This document shows positions 1 to 5,340 of a DNA stretch of 6,278 nucleotides, in pieces. This DNA comes from Syntrophaceae bacterium UBA4778 (GTDB lineage: Bacteria; Desulfobacterota; Syntrophia; Syntrophales; UBA4778): positions 1 to 6,278 of the forward strand of contig DHHG01000151.1 in NCBI GenBank assembly GCA_002403175.1. Direction: 5' to 3'. Both the position numbers and the translations under genes were made by a program. Under the pieces are notes generated by a model. The model searched no databases. It was not told the DNA's origin and saw only the letters and a list, made by a program, of their open reading frames with translations. The first letter of the stretch is position 1, and every line of letters begins with the position of its first letter.

Positions 1-945
1 CTGGGACGCTACAAGATCGATATCGTCACACTTACCCGCATCATCGCGTCGGTCCTGGCCGGGGAGGCACTGCGCGAATCGGATACACCGGCGCTGGTCC
101 TGTGGTCCGTTCGCCTGCCGCGGGTCATCGTAGCCGTCGCCGTAGGAGCCGCCCTTTCCGTAGCGGGAGCTGTTTTTCAGAGCCTCTTCCGCAATCCCCT
201 TGTCTCTCCCAATATACTTGGAGTTACTTCAGGGGCGGCGTTCGGAGCAACCCTGGCCATCTTCATCCTTGGTGGATCGGCCTGGGCGATAGAGGGATTT
301 GCCTTTGCGTGGGGACTGATTGCCGTTATCCTTTCGTATCAGATTGGGAAAAGAAGCGGAAATTCCGTTACCAGTCTGGTTCTTTCCGGTGTGATCGTTT
401 CCTCCCTCTTCATGGCGGGTGTAACTTTTCTGAAATATCATGCAGATCCGTACCAGCACCTTCCTGCCATGGTTTTCTGGAGCATGGGAAGTTTCAACAG
501 CATCATCTGGATGGATGTCTGGAAAGCGCTGGCCATCATCGCCCCCGGCCTTGCCGTGATTTACTTTTACCGATGGCGCCTGAACCCCCTTGCCCTCGGA
601 GACGAGGAGGCCATGTCCCTTGGAATTGAGGTTTCGCGGGCTCGGGTTCTTTATATCCTTTTAGGGACATTGATTGTTGCCATTTCTGTTTCCGTATCGG
701 GCAGCATCGGCTGGGTTGGACTGGTTGTTCCACATATGTCGAGAATTATTGTGGGCTCCGATCACGATATTATGATTCCGTTTACCGGTGTGCTGGGCGG
801 GATTTTCATGCTGACAATGGATACTCTGTCACGCTCCCTCCCGGGGGGCGAGATCCCAGTAGGTGTATTGACAGCGCTTCTGGGCGCGCCTTTCTTTGCC
901 TATCTCTTGATTTCCAATAGAAGGAGAGGGGCGTGGGAGAATTAG
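1..945 (+). CDS. FecCD/BtuC-family ABC transporter permease, 5' partial
   Basis: Inner-membrane permease subunit of an ABC importer for iron-siderophore, heme, cobalamin or a similar metal chelate. The reading frame is open from the first base and gives 314 residues; the family is usually about 330-350, so roughly 20-35 N-terminal residues including the first helix start lie outside the window. Visible family hallmarks, numbered from the window edge: RLPR at 38-41; a G-A-x-L-S-V-A-G-x-x-x-Q stretch at 49-60 followed by RNPLVSPNILGVTSGA (64-79); FWSMGSF at 159-165; the cytoplasmic coupling loop LALGDEEAMSLGIEV at 197-211, which contacts the ATPase; GWVGLVVPHMSR at 237-248; and the closing EIPVGVLTALLGAPFFAYLL helix at 284-303. 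Many hydrophobic segments fit the usual ten-helix topology. The C-terminus NRRRGAWEN looks natural, so the gene is not truncated at its 3' end. The TAG stop shares its last base with the repeat that follows. Substrate class cannot be told from this subunit; the downstream binding protein points to a FecB/BtuF-type ligand. Confidence 0.93.
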   Translation: MGRYKIDIVTLTRIIASVLAGEALRESDTPALVLWSVRLPRVIVAVAVGAALSVAGAVFQSLFRNPLVSPNILGVTSGAAFGATLAIFILGGSAWAIEGFAFAWGLIAVILSYQIGKRSGNSVTSLVLSGVIVSSLFMAGVTFLKYHADPYQHLPAMVFWSMGSFNSIIWMDVWKALAIIAPGLAVIYFYRWRLNPLALGDEEAMSLGIEVSRARVLYILLGTLIVAISVSVSGSIGWVGLVVPHMSRIIVGSDHDIMIPFTGVLGGIFMLTMDTLSRSLPGGEIPVGVLTALLGAPFFAYLLISNRRRGAWEN

Positions 946-956
946 CAGGCTGTTGA
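921..956 (+). pseudogene. Orphan ribosome binding site and truncated start, probably of a lost ABC ATPase gene
   Basis: A strong Shine-Dalgarno (AAGGAG at 921-926, continuing AGGG) sits 6 bases before a GTG at 933, inside the end of the permease gene. From this GTG the +3 frame reads V-G-E-L-A-G-C and then meets TGA at 954-956. This is the position and overlap style expected for the ATPase gene (FecE/BtuD type) that follows the permease in many FecBCD operons. The frame enters the palindromic repeat at its fifth codon and dies there. No Walker A, Walker B or ABC signature is visible between here and the methyltransferase. I infer that the ATPase start survived and the rest was lost or displaced when the repeat arrived. 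Alternatively the purine-rich run is just Arg/Gly codons of the permease tail and the ATPase gene lies upstream of the window. Confidence 0.35.
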
Positions 957-1095
957 AAAAGGCTCATCTGCTGCGTTACGCTTCGGTTTTCGCTGCTCAC
1001 GTACCACTAAAGTACGCTCCGCTGCTCGATCCTCCCCGATAACTACCTCGGGGCAAGTGCGATGCCTTGCATCTGAACCTTTTTGAACAGCCTGC
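945..1095. repeat. 151-bp imperfect palindromic intergenic repeat (MITE/REP-like)
   Basis: Terminal arms of 18 bases face each other: GCAGGCTGTTGAAAAAGG at 945-962 and CCTTTTTGAACAGCCTGC at 1078-1095, complementary at 17 of 18 positions. Partial complementarity continues inward for about 20 more bases. Inside are a GC-rich stem CCCCGA (1034-1039) / TCGGGG (1048-1053) with an 8-base loop, a small stem CGTAC (1000-1004) / GTACG (1012-1016), and a direct repeat CGCTGCTC at 991-998 and 1020-1027. There is no open frame of note, so if it moves it depends on enzymes encoded elsewhere. The layout and the AGGCTGTT-AAAAA ends resemble repeats I recall as dispersed in deltaproteobacterial genomes, which is memory rather than a search. 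No clear target duplication flanks it. In the transcript it would fold into a long hairpin between permease and methyltransferase, and could reduce readthrough or protect one RNA end. Confidence 0.8.
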
Positions 1096-1097
1096 AA

Positions 1098-1122
1098 AAC
1101 AGGTGTTTTTAAACATCCTGTT
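1098..1122. repeat. Short hairpin just beyond the palindromic repeat
   Basis: AACAGGTGTTT (1098-1108) pairs with AAACATCCTGTT (1111-1122) over 11 base pairs with one bulged T, leaving a very tight loop. No T-run follows on the plus strand, so it is not a canonical terminator. It may be the edge of the neighbouring repeat or a separate RNA structure. A competing four-pair stem, CCTG (1091-1094) / CAGG (1100-1103), is followed by TGTTTTT and could give weak termination. The rest of 1123-1182 shows no recognisable promoter or gene. Confidence 0.45.
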
Positions 1123-1182
1123 GATTGCGCAAGGCATGTTTTCAGAGCGCTTTACAATTTTCGGACAGATCTGGATTCAGAA

Positions 1183-1878
1183 ATGGTGAATATAAGACCA
1201 AAGGTATGGAATTCAAGGGGCTATCGCAAGTTCGATGCGAATGGAGCGAAGGAATACGCAACGATCGCCAATGAAGTATTCGCTCCGATCTATCCGGTCA
1301 TTGCGCGAAAGATGATCGAATACTGCGGAGTAACTTCCGGTTGCTGCATCGATATTGGGTCGGGCGCGGGCAATCTCTCGCTGGCGCTGGCGGAAGTGAC
1401 CGCCCTTGAAATCTACGCTATGGATTTCTCCGAAGAGATTCATAAGATGTCCATGGAAAATATTAAAGGACGTGGTCTGGCGGGCAGGATAATTCCTGTG
1501 GTTGGAGATGTCCACCGAATGCCCTTTCCCGACGAATTTGCTTCCCTTGTGGTCAGCCGCGGCTCCATGCGTTTCTGGAGAAACAAGCCGGCTGCCTTCC
1601 GGGAGATGAAGCGTATCCTCAAACCGGGGGGAAAGGGCTTTGTCGGCGGGGGCATGGGTTCCGGAGAGCTTGCCGAAGCCATCAGTCGCGAGATGATCCG
1701 GCGGGGTGCCGATTGGCAGAATAAACCCCGTAAGAGCAGAAAATCCGATATCACCCAATGGAAAGGAATCATGGGGAAAGCAGGTTTTCAAAAGTACGAG
1801 ATCATCAGTGATGATTCGGGATTCTGGCTATATTTTGAAAAGGACGGTGAGGAACAGCGGAATGTCGAAGAAATCTAG
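1183..1878 (+). CDS. Class I SAM-dependent methyltransferase
   Basis: Soluble 231-residue protein with a Rossmann-type methyltransferase core. Motif I is CIDIGSGAGNLSLAL at 55-69, where the glycine loop binds S-adenosylmethionine. An acidic residue ends strand 2 (D81 in YAMDFSEE) and would hold the ribose hydroxyls. GDVHRMPFPDEFASLVVSRG at 108-127 covers the adenine-binding acidic region and strand 4, and RILKPGG at 144-150 is the usual turn before strand 5. The length is normal for small-molecule methyltransferases of this type. The C-terminal part (about 160-231) is variable, so the acceptor cannot be read. The ATG at 1183 has no obvious Shine-Dalgarno; the frame stays open upstream to a TGA at 1084 but offers no ATG or GTG, so this start is the best available. 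The 3' end overlaps the binding-protein gene by 17 bases, which implies translational coupling. Methyltransferases of this kind are often found beside FecB/FecCD genes in anaerobes; modification of the imported or secreted chelator is a plausible role but is inference. Confidence 0.85.
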   Translation: MVNIRPKVWNSRGYRKFDANGAKEYATIANEVFAPIYPVIARKMIEYCGVTSGCCIDIGSGAGNLSLALAEVTALEIYAMDFSEEIHKMSMENIKGRGLAGRIIPVVGDVHRMPFPDEFASLVVSRGSMRFWRNKPAAFREMKRILKPGGKGFVGGGMGSGELAEAISREMIRRGADWQNKPRKSRKSDITQWKGIMGKAGFQKYEIISDDSGFWLYFEKDGEEQRNVEEI

Positions 1879-2932
1879 TCCTGCCCTGATTCGTAGCTGT
1901 CTGGTCCCGCTACTGATTATTCTGATTCTGGGGCATTTTGCCGAATCTGCCGCCAGAGAGATGAGGCCGGTAACCGATCGCACTGGGCGGACCGTCCAGG
2001 TTCCAGTTGAACCGAAGCGGATAGCCTGTTTTTTCGGTCCTTCTTATGAGAAGGCTTTTCTCTTCGGTTTTGGGGACAGGGTTGCGGCCATGTCCATCAA
2101 ACAGACGCCTTGGGCGCATAAACTCAATCCGGCTCTGAAAAAAGTGGTTGTTATGCCCTCCTACTCTGATCCGGATACGGAAAAGATTCTCCAACTGTGG
2201 ATTGATCTGGTTTTTTACTGGCAATGGCCGCAGCAGACCCAGAAAATGACGGCCGCCGGTATTCCGGTTGTATGCCCCATGGATACGAGCGCAAGTCCGT
2301 CTACTTGCGAGGCTTTTATGCAGCGCTATAAGGACGACATCCGTTTCTATGGCGAGTCGCTCGGACCCAAAGCCCGGAAAATAGCCGAGGATTACTGCCG
2401 GTATTACGACCAGAAAATAAGAAGAGTAATCGCCGTAACGAAGAATATTCCCGAAGCGGGCAGGCCGAGCGTTTACTATGTAATCGGGAAAAATACTTTT
2501 TCAACCCAGGGGAAAAACTCCTTGGCCTACTGGTTGGTAGAGATGGCGGGAGGCAGTCTGGTCTCGAAAGAGCTGGGTCCTGGTTTTGCGGATGCTTCGA
2601 TGGAACAGATTATCGCCTGGAACCCGGAAGTGATTGTAATTTGCGGAACGCTTCCGTCCGATACGATCCTGGCCGACCCGCGCTGGCAATCAATCCGGGC
2701 TGTCCGGAACCGGAGGGTGCATCTCTGTCCGGAAGGGGTATTTCTCTGGGGGCACGGCAGCAGCGAGGTGCATCTCTTTATCATGTGGCTCTCAAAGATT
2801 CTGCATCCGGACCGGTTCCAGAGTCTTCAGCTTGAAAGAGAAATCAAAGATTATTACAGCCGATTTTATCATTATAAATTGACGGACGATGATGTGCAGC
2901 GGATTTTGAAGCGTCTTCCGCCTGCATCCTGA
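1862..2932 (+). CDS. Periplasmic metal-chelate binding protein, FecB/BtuF type
   Basis: Solute-binding subunit that would deliver an iron-siderophore, heme, corrinoid or similar chelate to the permease encoded at 1-945. It has 356 residues. The N-terminus is a signal peptide: KK and R in the first 11 residues, hydrophobic core about 14-23 (LVPLLIILIL), and likely signal peptidase I cleavage in FAESAA, after about residue 30. Cys13 is not in a lipobox, so it is probably soluble rather than a lipoprotein. The mature part begins with the family's first strand, PVTDRTGRTVQVPVEPKRI (36-54). A charged linker helix region spans about 155-195. The C-lobe carries MEQIIAWNPEVIVI (247-260), then DPRWQSIRAVRNRRVHLCP (272-290) and GHGSSEVHLFIMWLSKILHP (297-316), matching the typical ending of this family. 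The chosen ATG at 1862 has GAGGA at 1849-1853, eight bases upstream, and gives a proper signal peptide; the longer in-frame ATG at 1706 lies deep in the methyltransferase and would bury the signal. Confidence 0.9.
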   Translation: MSKKSSPALIRSCLVPLLIILILGHFAESAAREMRPVTDRTGRTVQVPVEPKRIACFFGPSYEKAFLFGFGDRVAAMSIKQTPWAHKLNPALKKVVVMPSYSDPDTEKILQLWIDLVFYWQWPQQTQKMTAAGIPVVCPMDTSASPSTCEAFMQRYKDDIRFYGESLGPKARKIAEDYCRYYDQKIRRVIAVTKNIPEAGRPSVYYVIGKNTFSTQGKNSLAYWLVEMAGGSLVSKELGPGFADASMEQIIAWNPEVIVICGTLPSDTILADPRWQSIRAVRNRRVHLCPEGVFLWGHGSSEVHLFIMWLSKILHPDRFQSLQLEREIKDYYSRFYHYKLTDDDVQRILKRLPPAS

Positions 2933-2948
2933 CGTCCTGGAGGGATTC

Positions 2949-3944
2949 ATGCGTTGTAACTATTGCGAATGGCATTGTGATCTGGGGGCCGATAACTTTG
3001 GGGTCTGCAAGATGTATTACGCCGACGGCTCCAGAATCCGGGAGCGTTTTCCGAACCGATGGAGTTCTTGCGCGATATCCCGGATCGAATCCCTGCCTTT
3101 TTATCATGTCTATCCCGGCAGTCGCTCCTTGGCTATTGGAACGTGCAGTTGTAATTTTCACTGCAGCTACTGCTCCAATGCCCATGTTGCCCGGACCGAT
3201 CCTGCCGAACAGGTATTGCAAATGACCGAACTGACGCCGGAAAACATTGTAAGGCAATCACAGAAACTCAAATGTCAAAACATTGTATTCAACACCAATG
3301 AACCGACTGTTTCCTTGCAAACGCTGCTGGCGCTGCGAGGACATGCCGCTCAGGCGGGATTGCCAATGGGATGCCTGACAAATGCCTATACAACAGATGA
3401 AGGAACAGAGTTGCTGGCTGCGGTCTTCGATTTTTTCAATATAGGGCTCAAGGGGCTTTCTCCGGCCTTTCATAGAGATTATCTTGGCGTAAGGAATGTA
3501 GATGCAATTCTGCGAAATATCCGCACATTGGCCGCTATCCGGCATGTGGAGGTTACGACCCCGGTTATTCAGGGTGTTAATGATAGCGATCTACCGGCAA
3601 TCGCTGCATACCTGGCCGATATCGATCCGCATATCCCTTGGCACGTTTTCCGGCTTCTGCCTGAACACGAAATGAAGGATGCCGAATATCCGGATATTGA
3701 AAGAATCAATGAAACCCTGAAAACAGCACGAAAACACCTTGCATATGTTTATTTCCATAATTTTGTCGGCTCGAATTGGGTGAACACCATTTGCCCGTCC
3801 TGTGGTCGGGAAGTGATAGAACGGATCAGTCTGGGATGCGGCGGCGACCGGTTATCCCGGTTTCACTGTGAAGACAATCATTGTCCTGGCTGCGGTCAGG
3901 AAATACGGATTCTGGGAAATATGACAAATCAAATGAAAGGATGA
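2949..3944 (+). CDS. Radical SAM protein, AmmeMemoRadiSam / glycyl-radical-activase-like
   Basis: 331-residue cytoplasmic radical SAM enzyme. The cluster motif is C68-x3-C72-x2-C75 (within GTCSCNFHCSYCSN), binding the [4Fe-4S] cluster that cleaves S-adenosylmethionine; Cys66 is close by. NTNEPT at 115-120 matches the sugar/SAM-binding strand of activase-like members, often written as N-x-E-P-x. The N-terminus has a separate Cys group (C3, C6, C10, C20) in the style of the AmmeMemoRadiSam radical SAM family. The C-terminus has two knuckles, CPSC (282-285) and CPGC (312-315), with a C-G-C-like pair nearby (C297, C307), suggesting a bound zinc or a second Fe-S cluster. The start follows a good ribosome site (GGAGGG, about 2939-2944) 16 bases after the binding-protein stop. 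The usual partners Memo and AMMECR1 are not in the window. Function and substrate of this family are not firmly established, so the assignment is to the fold and subgroup only. Confidence 0.85.
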   Translation: MRCNYCEWHCDLGADNFGVCKMYYADGSRIRERFPNRWSSCAISRIESLPFYHVYPGSRSLAIGTCSCNFHCSYCSNAHVARTDPAEQVLQMTELTPENIVRQSQKLKCQNIVFNTNEPTVSLQTLLALRGHAAQAGLPMGCLTNAYTTDEGTELLAAVFDFFNIGLKGLSPAFHRDYLGVRNVDAILRNIRTLAAIRHVEVTTPVIQGVNDSDLPAIAAYLADIDPHIPWHVFRLLPEHEMKDAEYPDIERINETLKTARKHLAYVYFHNFVGSNWVNTICPSCGREVIERISLGCGGDRLSRFHCEDNHCPGCGQEIRILGNMTNQMKG

Positions 3945-3950
3945 GGAATT

Positions 3951-5078
3951 ATGAGCATCGCAATTATCGATGCCCGTAAGTGGCAAAATCAGGTTGACTT
4001 GAAAACCGGAGAAAAGAATCTTGAGGATACGCCCAAAATTCGAATGGTTCGGGACATACTGGCCCGTCACCCCTATCCCGGAGATGTGGATCTGGAGAGC
4101 AATCGCTGGGTCAGTTATACCGCCCTGGATCTCGTTCGGCAGTACCAGCCCCGGCTGGCCTGCCTGATCTATGCTTTCCAGTATTTTGCCTTGCGCTATA
4201 AGGACCTTACGGAACAAGATAAGGAGAACATTATAGCGGATGTTTTCCAGGAAGTGGGATACTTTCTGCAGGAATCGGGTTATACCCCGGTTATCGTAGG
4301 AACCGGGGAAATGATTCCTGTGGCAGGTTCCATTGATCTCAATCAACTCGATGGACTTGCCGTATCCAGTCACTGGTTGGCCCGCTATGCGGGACTCCAT
4401 AACCCGAGCGATCGCGATCTGGAGCTGGTCAGAACACACCCGATGATAGATCGTGTCGTCAGCCGCCAGGAATGGATAACCCTTTTCCCCGGCGTGGAGC
4501 ATAATACCGTGCGCATTCCCGATTATCTCGTCGTAGCACGGGAAGGATGGACTATTCGCGCGACTGGTACTCCCATGCGCAAGGCCCACCTGATCCCGTC
4601 GTCTGTCTTGGCCATTCCTGTATCAACTCCTTTGGGTTTGGCGGATTCCATCCTGGATATTAAATCGCTGATCACTTCTCATCTGGAGCATCACCGGATT
4701 GCCCTGATCATTCTGGAAGGAATCGGTATCCGGAATTTTACCCTCCCCTATCGTCCGTGTCTTAACGGTGTTGACTGGTATTGCTATGAGCCGGGAGATG
4801 CCCAGTTCCTGACCATTTCGACCGGTACACACCAGGTATTTACATATCCGACGGGGTACCTTTATCATGAGGAAAATGAATCCAATCCGGATTTCCCGTA
4901 CTCTGGTTATTTCAAGCAGATCCCGGAGCGCACCGTCGGGTACGACTCCCCCGGCCGGAGTATCGCAGTCGGCAACCGCAGCATGCTGACCCATATGGTT
5001 TTTGGCGCGGATATCAGTATCGAGTGCTTTGCCCGCAACCTCTACAATCAAGGCTGTATGGGGGTGATCCATAGGTAA
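3951..5078 (+). CDS. Conserved-looking protein of unknown function, co-transcribed with radical SAM gene
   Basis: 375-residue protein that I cannot place in a named family. It starts 6 bases after the radical SAM stop, with AAAGGA at 3936-3941 nine bases before the ATG, so the pair is surely co-expressed. There is no signal peptide and no clear membrane helix, so it should be cytoplasmic. The N-terminal half contains a segment rich in Asp, Gly and Thr that looks like an active-site strand-turn region: PVIVGTGEMIPVAGSIDL (113-130) and LDGLAVSSHWLARYAGL (133-149). A hydrophobic strand with a turn, IALIILEGIG (250-259), follows. The last 40 residues are strikingly motif-like, including GRSIAVGNRSMLTHMVFGAD (335-354), then ECFARN (358-363) and a terminal QGCMGVIHR. 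Conserved-type His (H348, H374), Asp (D354), Glu (E358) and Cys (C359, C369) residues could bind a metal. It is neither Memo nor AMMECR1 as far as I can see. A hydrolase or metal-chelate-handling role is speculation. Confidence 0.85.
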   Translation: MSIAIIDARKWQNQVDLKTGEKNLEDTPKIRMVRDILARHPYPGDVDLESNRWVSYTALDLVRQYQPRLACLIYAFQYFALRYKDLTEQDKENIIADVFQEVGYFLQESGYTPVIVGTGEMIPVAGSIDLNQLDGLAVSSHWLARYAGLHNPSDRDLELVRTHPMIDRVVSRQEWITLFPGVEHNTVRIPDYLVVAREGWTIRATGTPMRKAHLIPSSVLAIPVSTPLGLADSILDIKSLITSHLEHHRIALIILEGIGIRNFTLPYRPCLNGVDWYCYEPGDAQFLTISTGTHQVFTYPTGYLYHEENESNPDFPYSGYFKQIPERTVGYDSPGRSIAVGNRSMLTHMVFGADISIECFARNLYNQGCMGVIHR

Positions 5079-5094
5079 AGCGCAAAGAGGGTGT

Positions 5095-5110
5095 ACTTTA
5101 AAGTTAAAGT
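5095..5110. repeat. 16-base A/T-rich dyad downstream of the operon
   Basis: ACTTTAA (5095-5101) and TTAAAGT (5104-5110) are exact inverted repeats separated by AG; a 10-base perfect palindrome ACTTTAAAGT is nested in it. It lies 17 bases after the last operon stop and about 56 bases upstream of the -35 box of the next gene. It could be an operator or simply A/T-rich chance symmetry. Confidence 0.4.
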
Positions 5111-5133
5111 TGGATGAAATAAGAAAAGATTTG

Positions 5134-5163
5134 AAAATTTAGGGGCCTTCCCCAATTTTGTTT
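5134..5163 (+). terminator. Rho-independent terminator of the transport / radical SAM operon
   Basis: AAAATT (5134-5139) pairs with AATTTT (5154-5159) and GGGG (5142-5145) with CCCC (5150-5153), with a two-base TA bulge on the left side and a CCTT loop. The stem runs straight into AATTTTGTTT, giving the U-rich tail. It begins 55 bases after the stop of the unknown gene and immediately precedes the next promoter. Confidence 0.65.
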
Positions 5164-5165
5164 CG

Positions 5166-5194
5166 TTGACACAGATGGTCGTTCTTTCTATACT
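5166..5194 (+). promoter_or_regulatory. Sigma-70 promoter for the flavin-reductase-like gene
   Basis: The -35 box TTGACA (5166-5171) is a perfect consensus and the -10 box TATACT (5189-5194) matches five of six, with the optimal 17-base spacer. Transcription should begin near 5201. A second TTGACA at 5197-5202 has no good -10 box at a proper distance. The site lies right behind the operon terminator, so this gene is a separate transcription unit. Confidence 0.8.
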
Positions 5195-5200
5195 CCTTGA

Positions 5201-5340
5201 CAAGATTCCATAAGAATTCGATCCAATTAAATTCTGGTCATCAAAAATATACCCGTTGCAATTTGAAGATAACGCCCTTTCAGGGCTTCACCGTTCTCCG
5301 GGCCAAGCCCGATCAATTCGCAGATGAAAAGGAGGAGATG
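5201..5340 (+). promoter_or_regulatory. Structured 5' leader with possible anti-Shine-Dalgarno
   Basis: About 140 untranslated bases separate the predicted start site from the coding region. Hairpin 1 is GCCCT (5274-5278) / AGGGC (5282-5286) and hairpin 2 is CGGGC (5299-5303) / GCCCG (5307-5311), each with a three-base loop. Because the arms share GGGC and GCCC, either left arm can pair with either right arm, giving alternative folds. TTCTCC at 5294-5299 can pair with GGAGGA of the ribosome site (5331-5336, one G-U pair), which could hide it. I see no match to the conserved cores of the FMN, TPP, cobalamin or other riboswitches I know, so control by RNA structure is only a hypothesis. Confidence 0.35.
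5329..5335 (+). promoter_or_regulatory. Ribosome binding site that decides the start of the flavin-reductase-like gene
   Basis: AAGGAGG is a near-perfect Shine-Dalgarno. It lies 5 bases before the ATG at 5341 and only 2 bases before the ATG at 5338, so 5341 is the better start. It also rules out the longer in-frame TTG at 5197, which sits almost at the transcription start. Confidence 0.85.

Noticed and set aside
1125..1158. A promoter for the methyltransferase with TACAAT at 1153-1158 as -10 box.
   Set aside because: No acceptable -35 box is found 15-19 bases upstream, so the match is likely chance.
1213..1791. A 192-codon minus-strand frame opposite the methyltransferase.
   Set aside because: The plus-strand protein has clear SAM-binding motifs, and the antisense product shows none.
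1706..1861. A 52-residue N-terminal extension of the binding protein from ATG at 1706.
   Set aside because: It lies inside the methyltransferase gene in another frame and would hide a good signal peptide behind a charged segment; GAGGA upstream of 1862 supports the internal start.
1862..1964. Lipoprotein signal around Cys13 of the binding protein.
   Set aside because: Cys13 is preceded by I-R-S and lies before the hydrophobic core, so it cannot be a lipobox; a signal peptidase I site fits better.
3852..4589. A 245-codon minus-strand reading frame across the radical SAM / unknown gene junction.
   Set aside because: It is antisense to two well-supported genes, has no recognisable domain and no ribosome site evident; it is a codon-use shadow.
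5197..5340. An in-frame N-terminal extension of the flavin-reductase-like protein from TTG at 5197.
   Set aside because: It would start at the predicted transcription start, has no ribosome site, and its 48 residues look like random Asn/Lys-rich translation; AAGGAGG right before 5341 decides for the short form.
5201..5340. An FMN riboswitch in front of the flavoprotein gene.
   Set aside because: The conserved RFN-element segments are not visible, and the leader has only simple hairpins.
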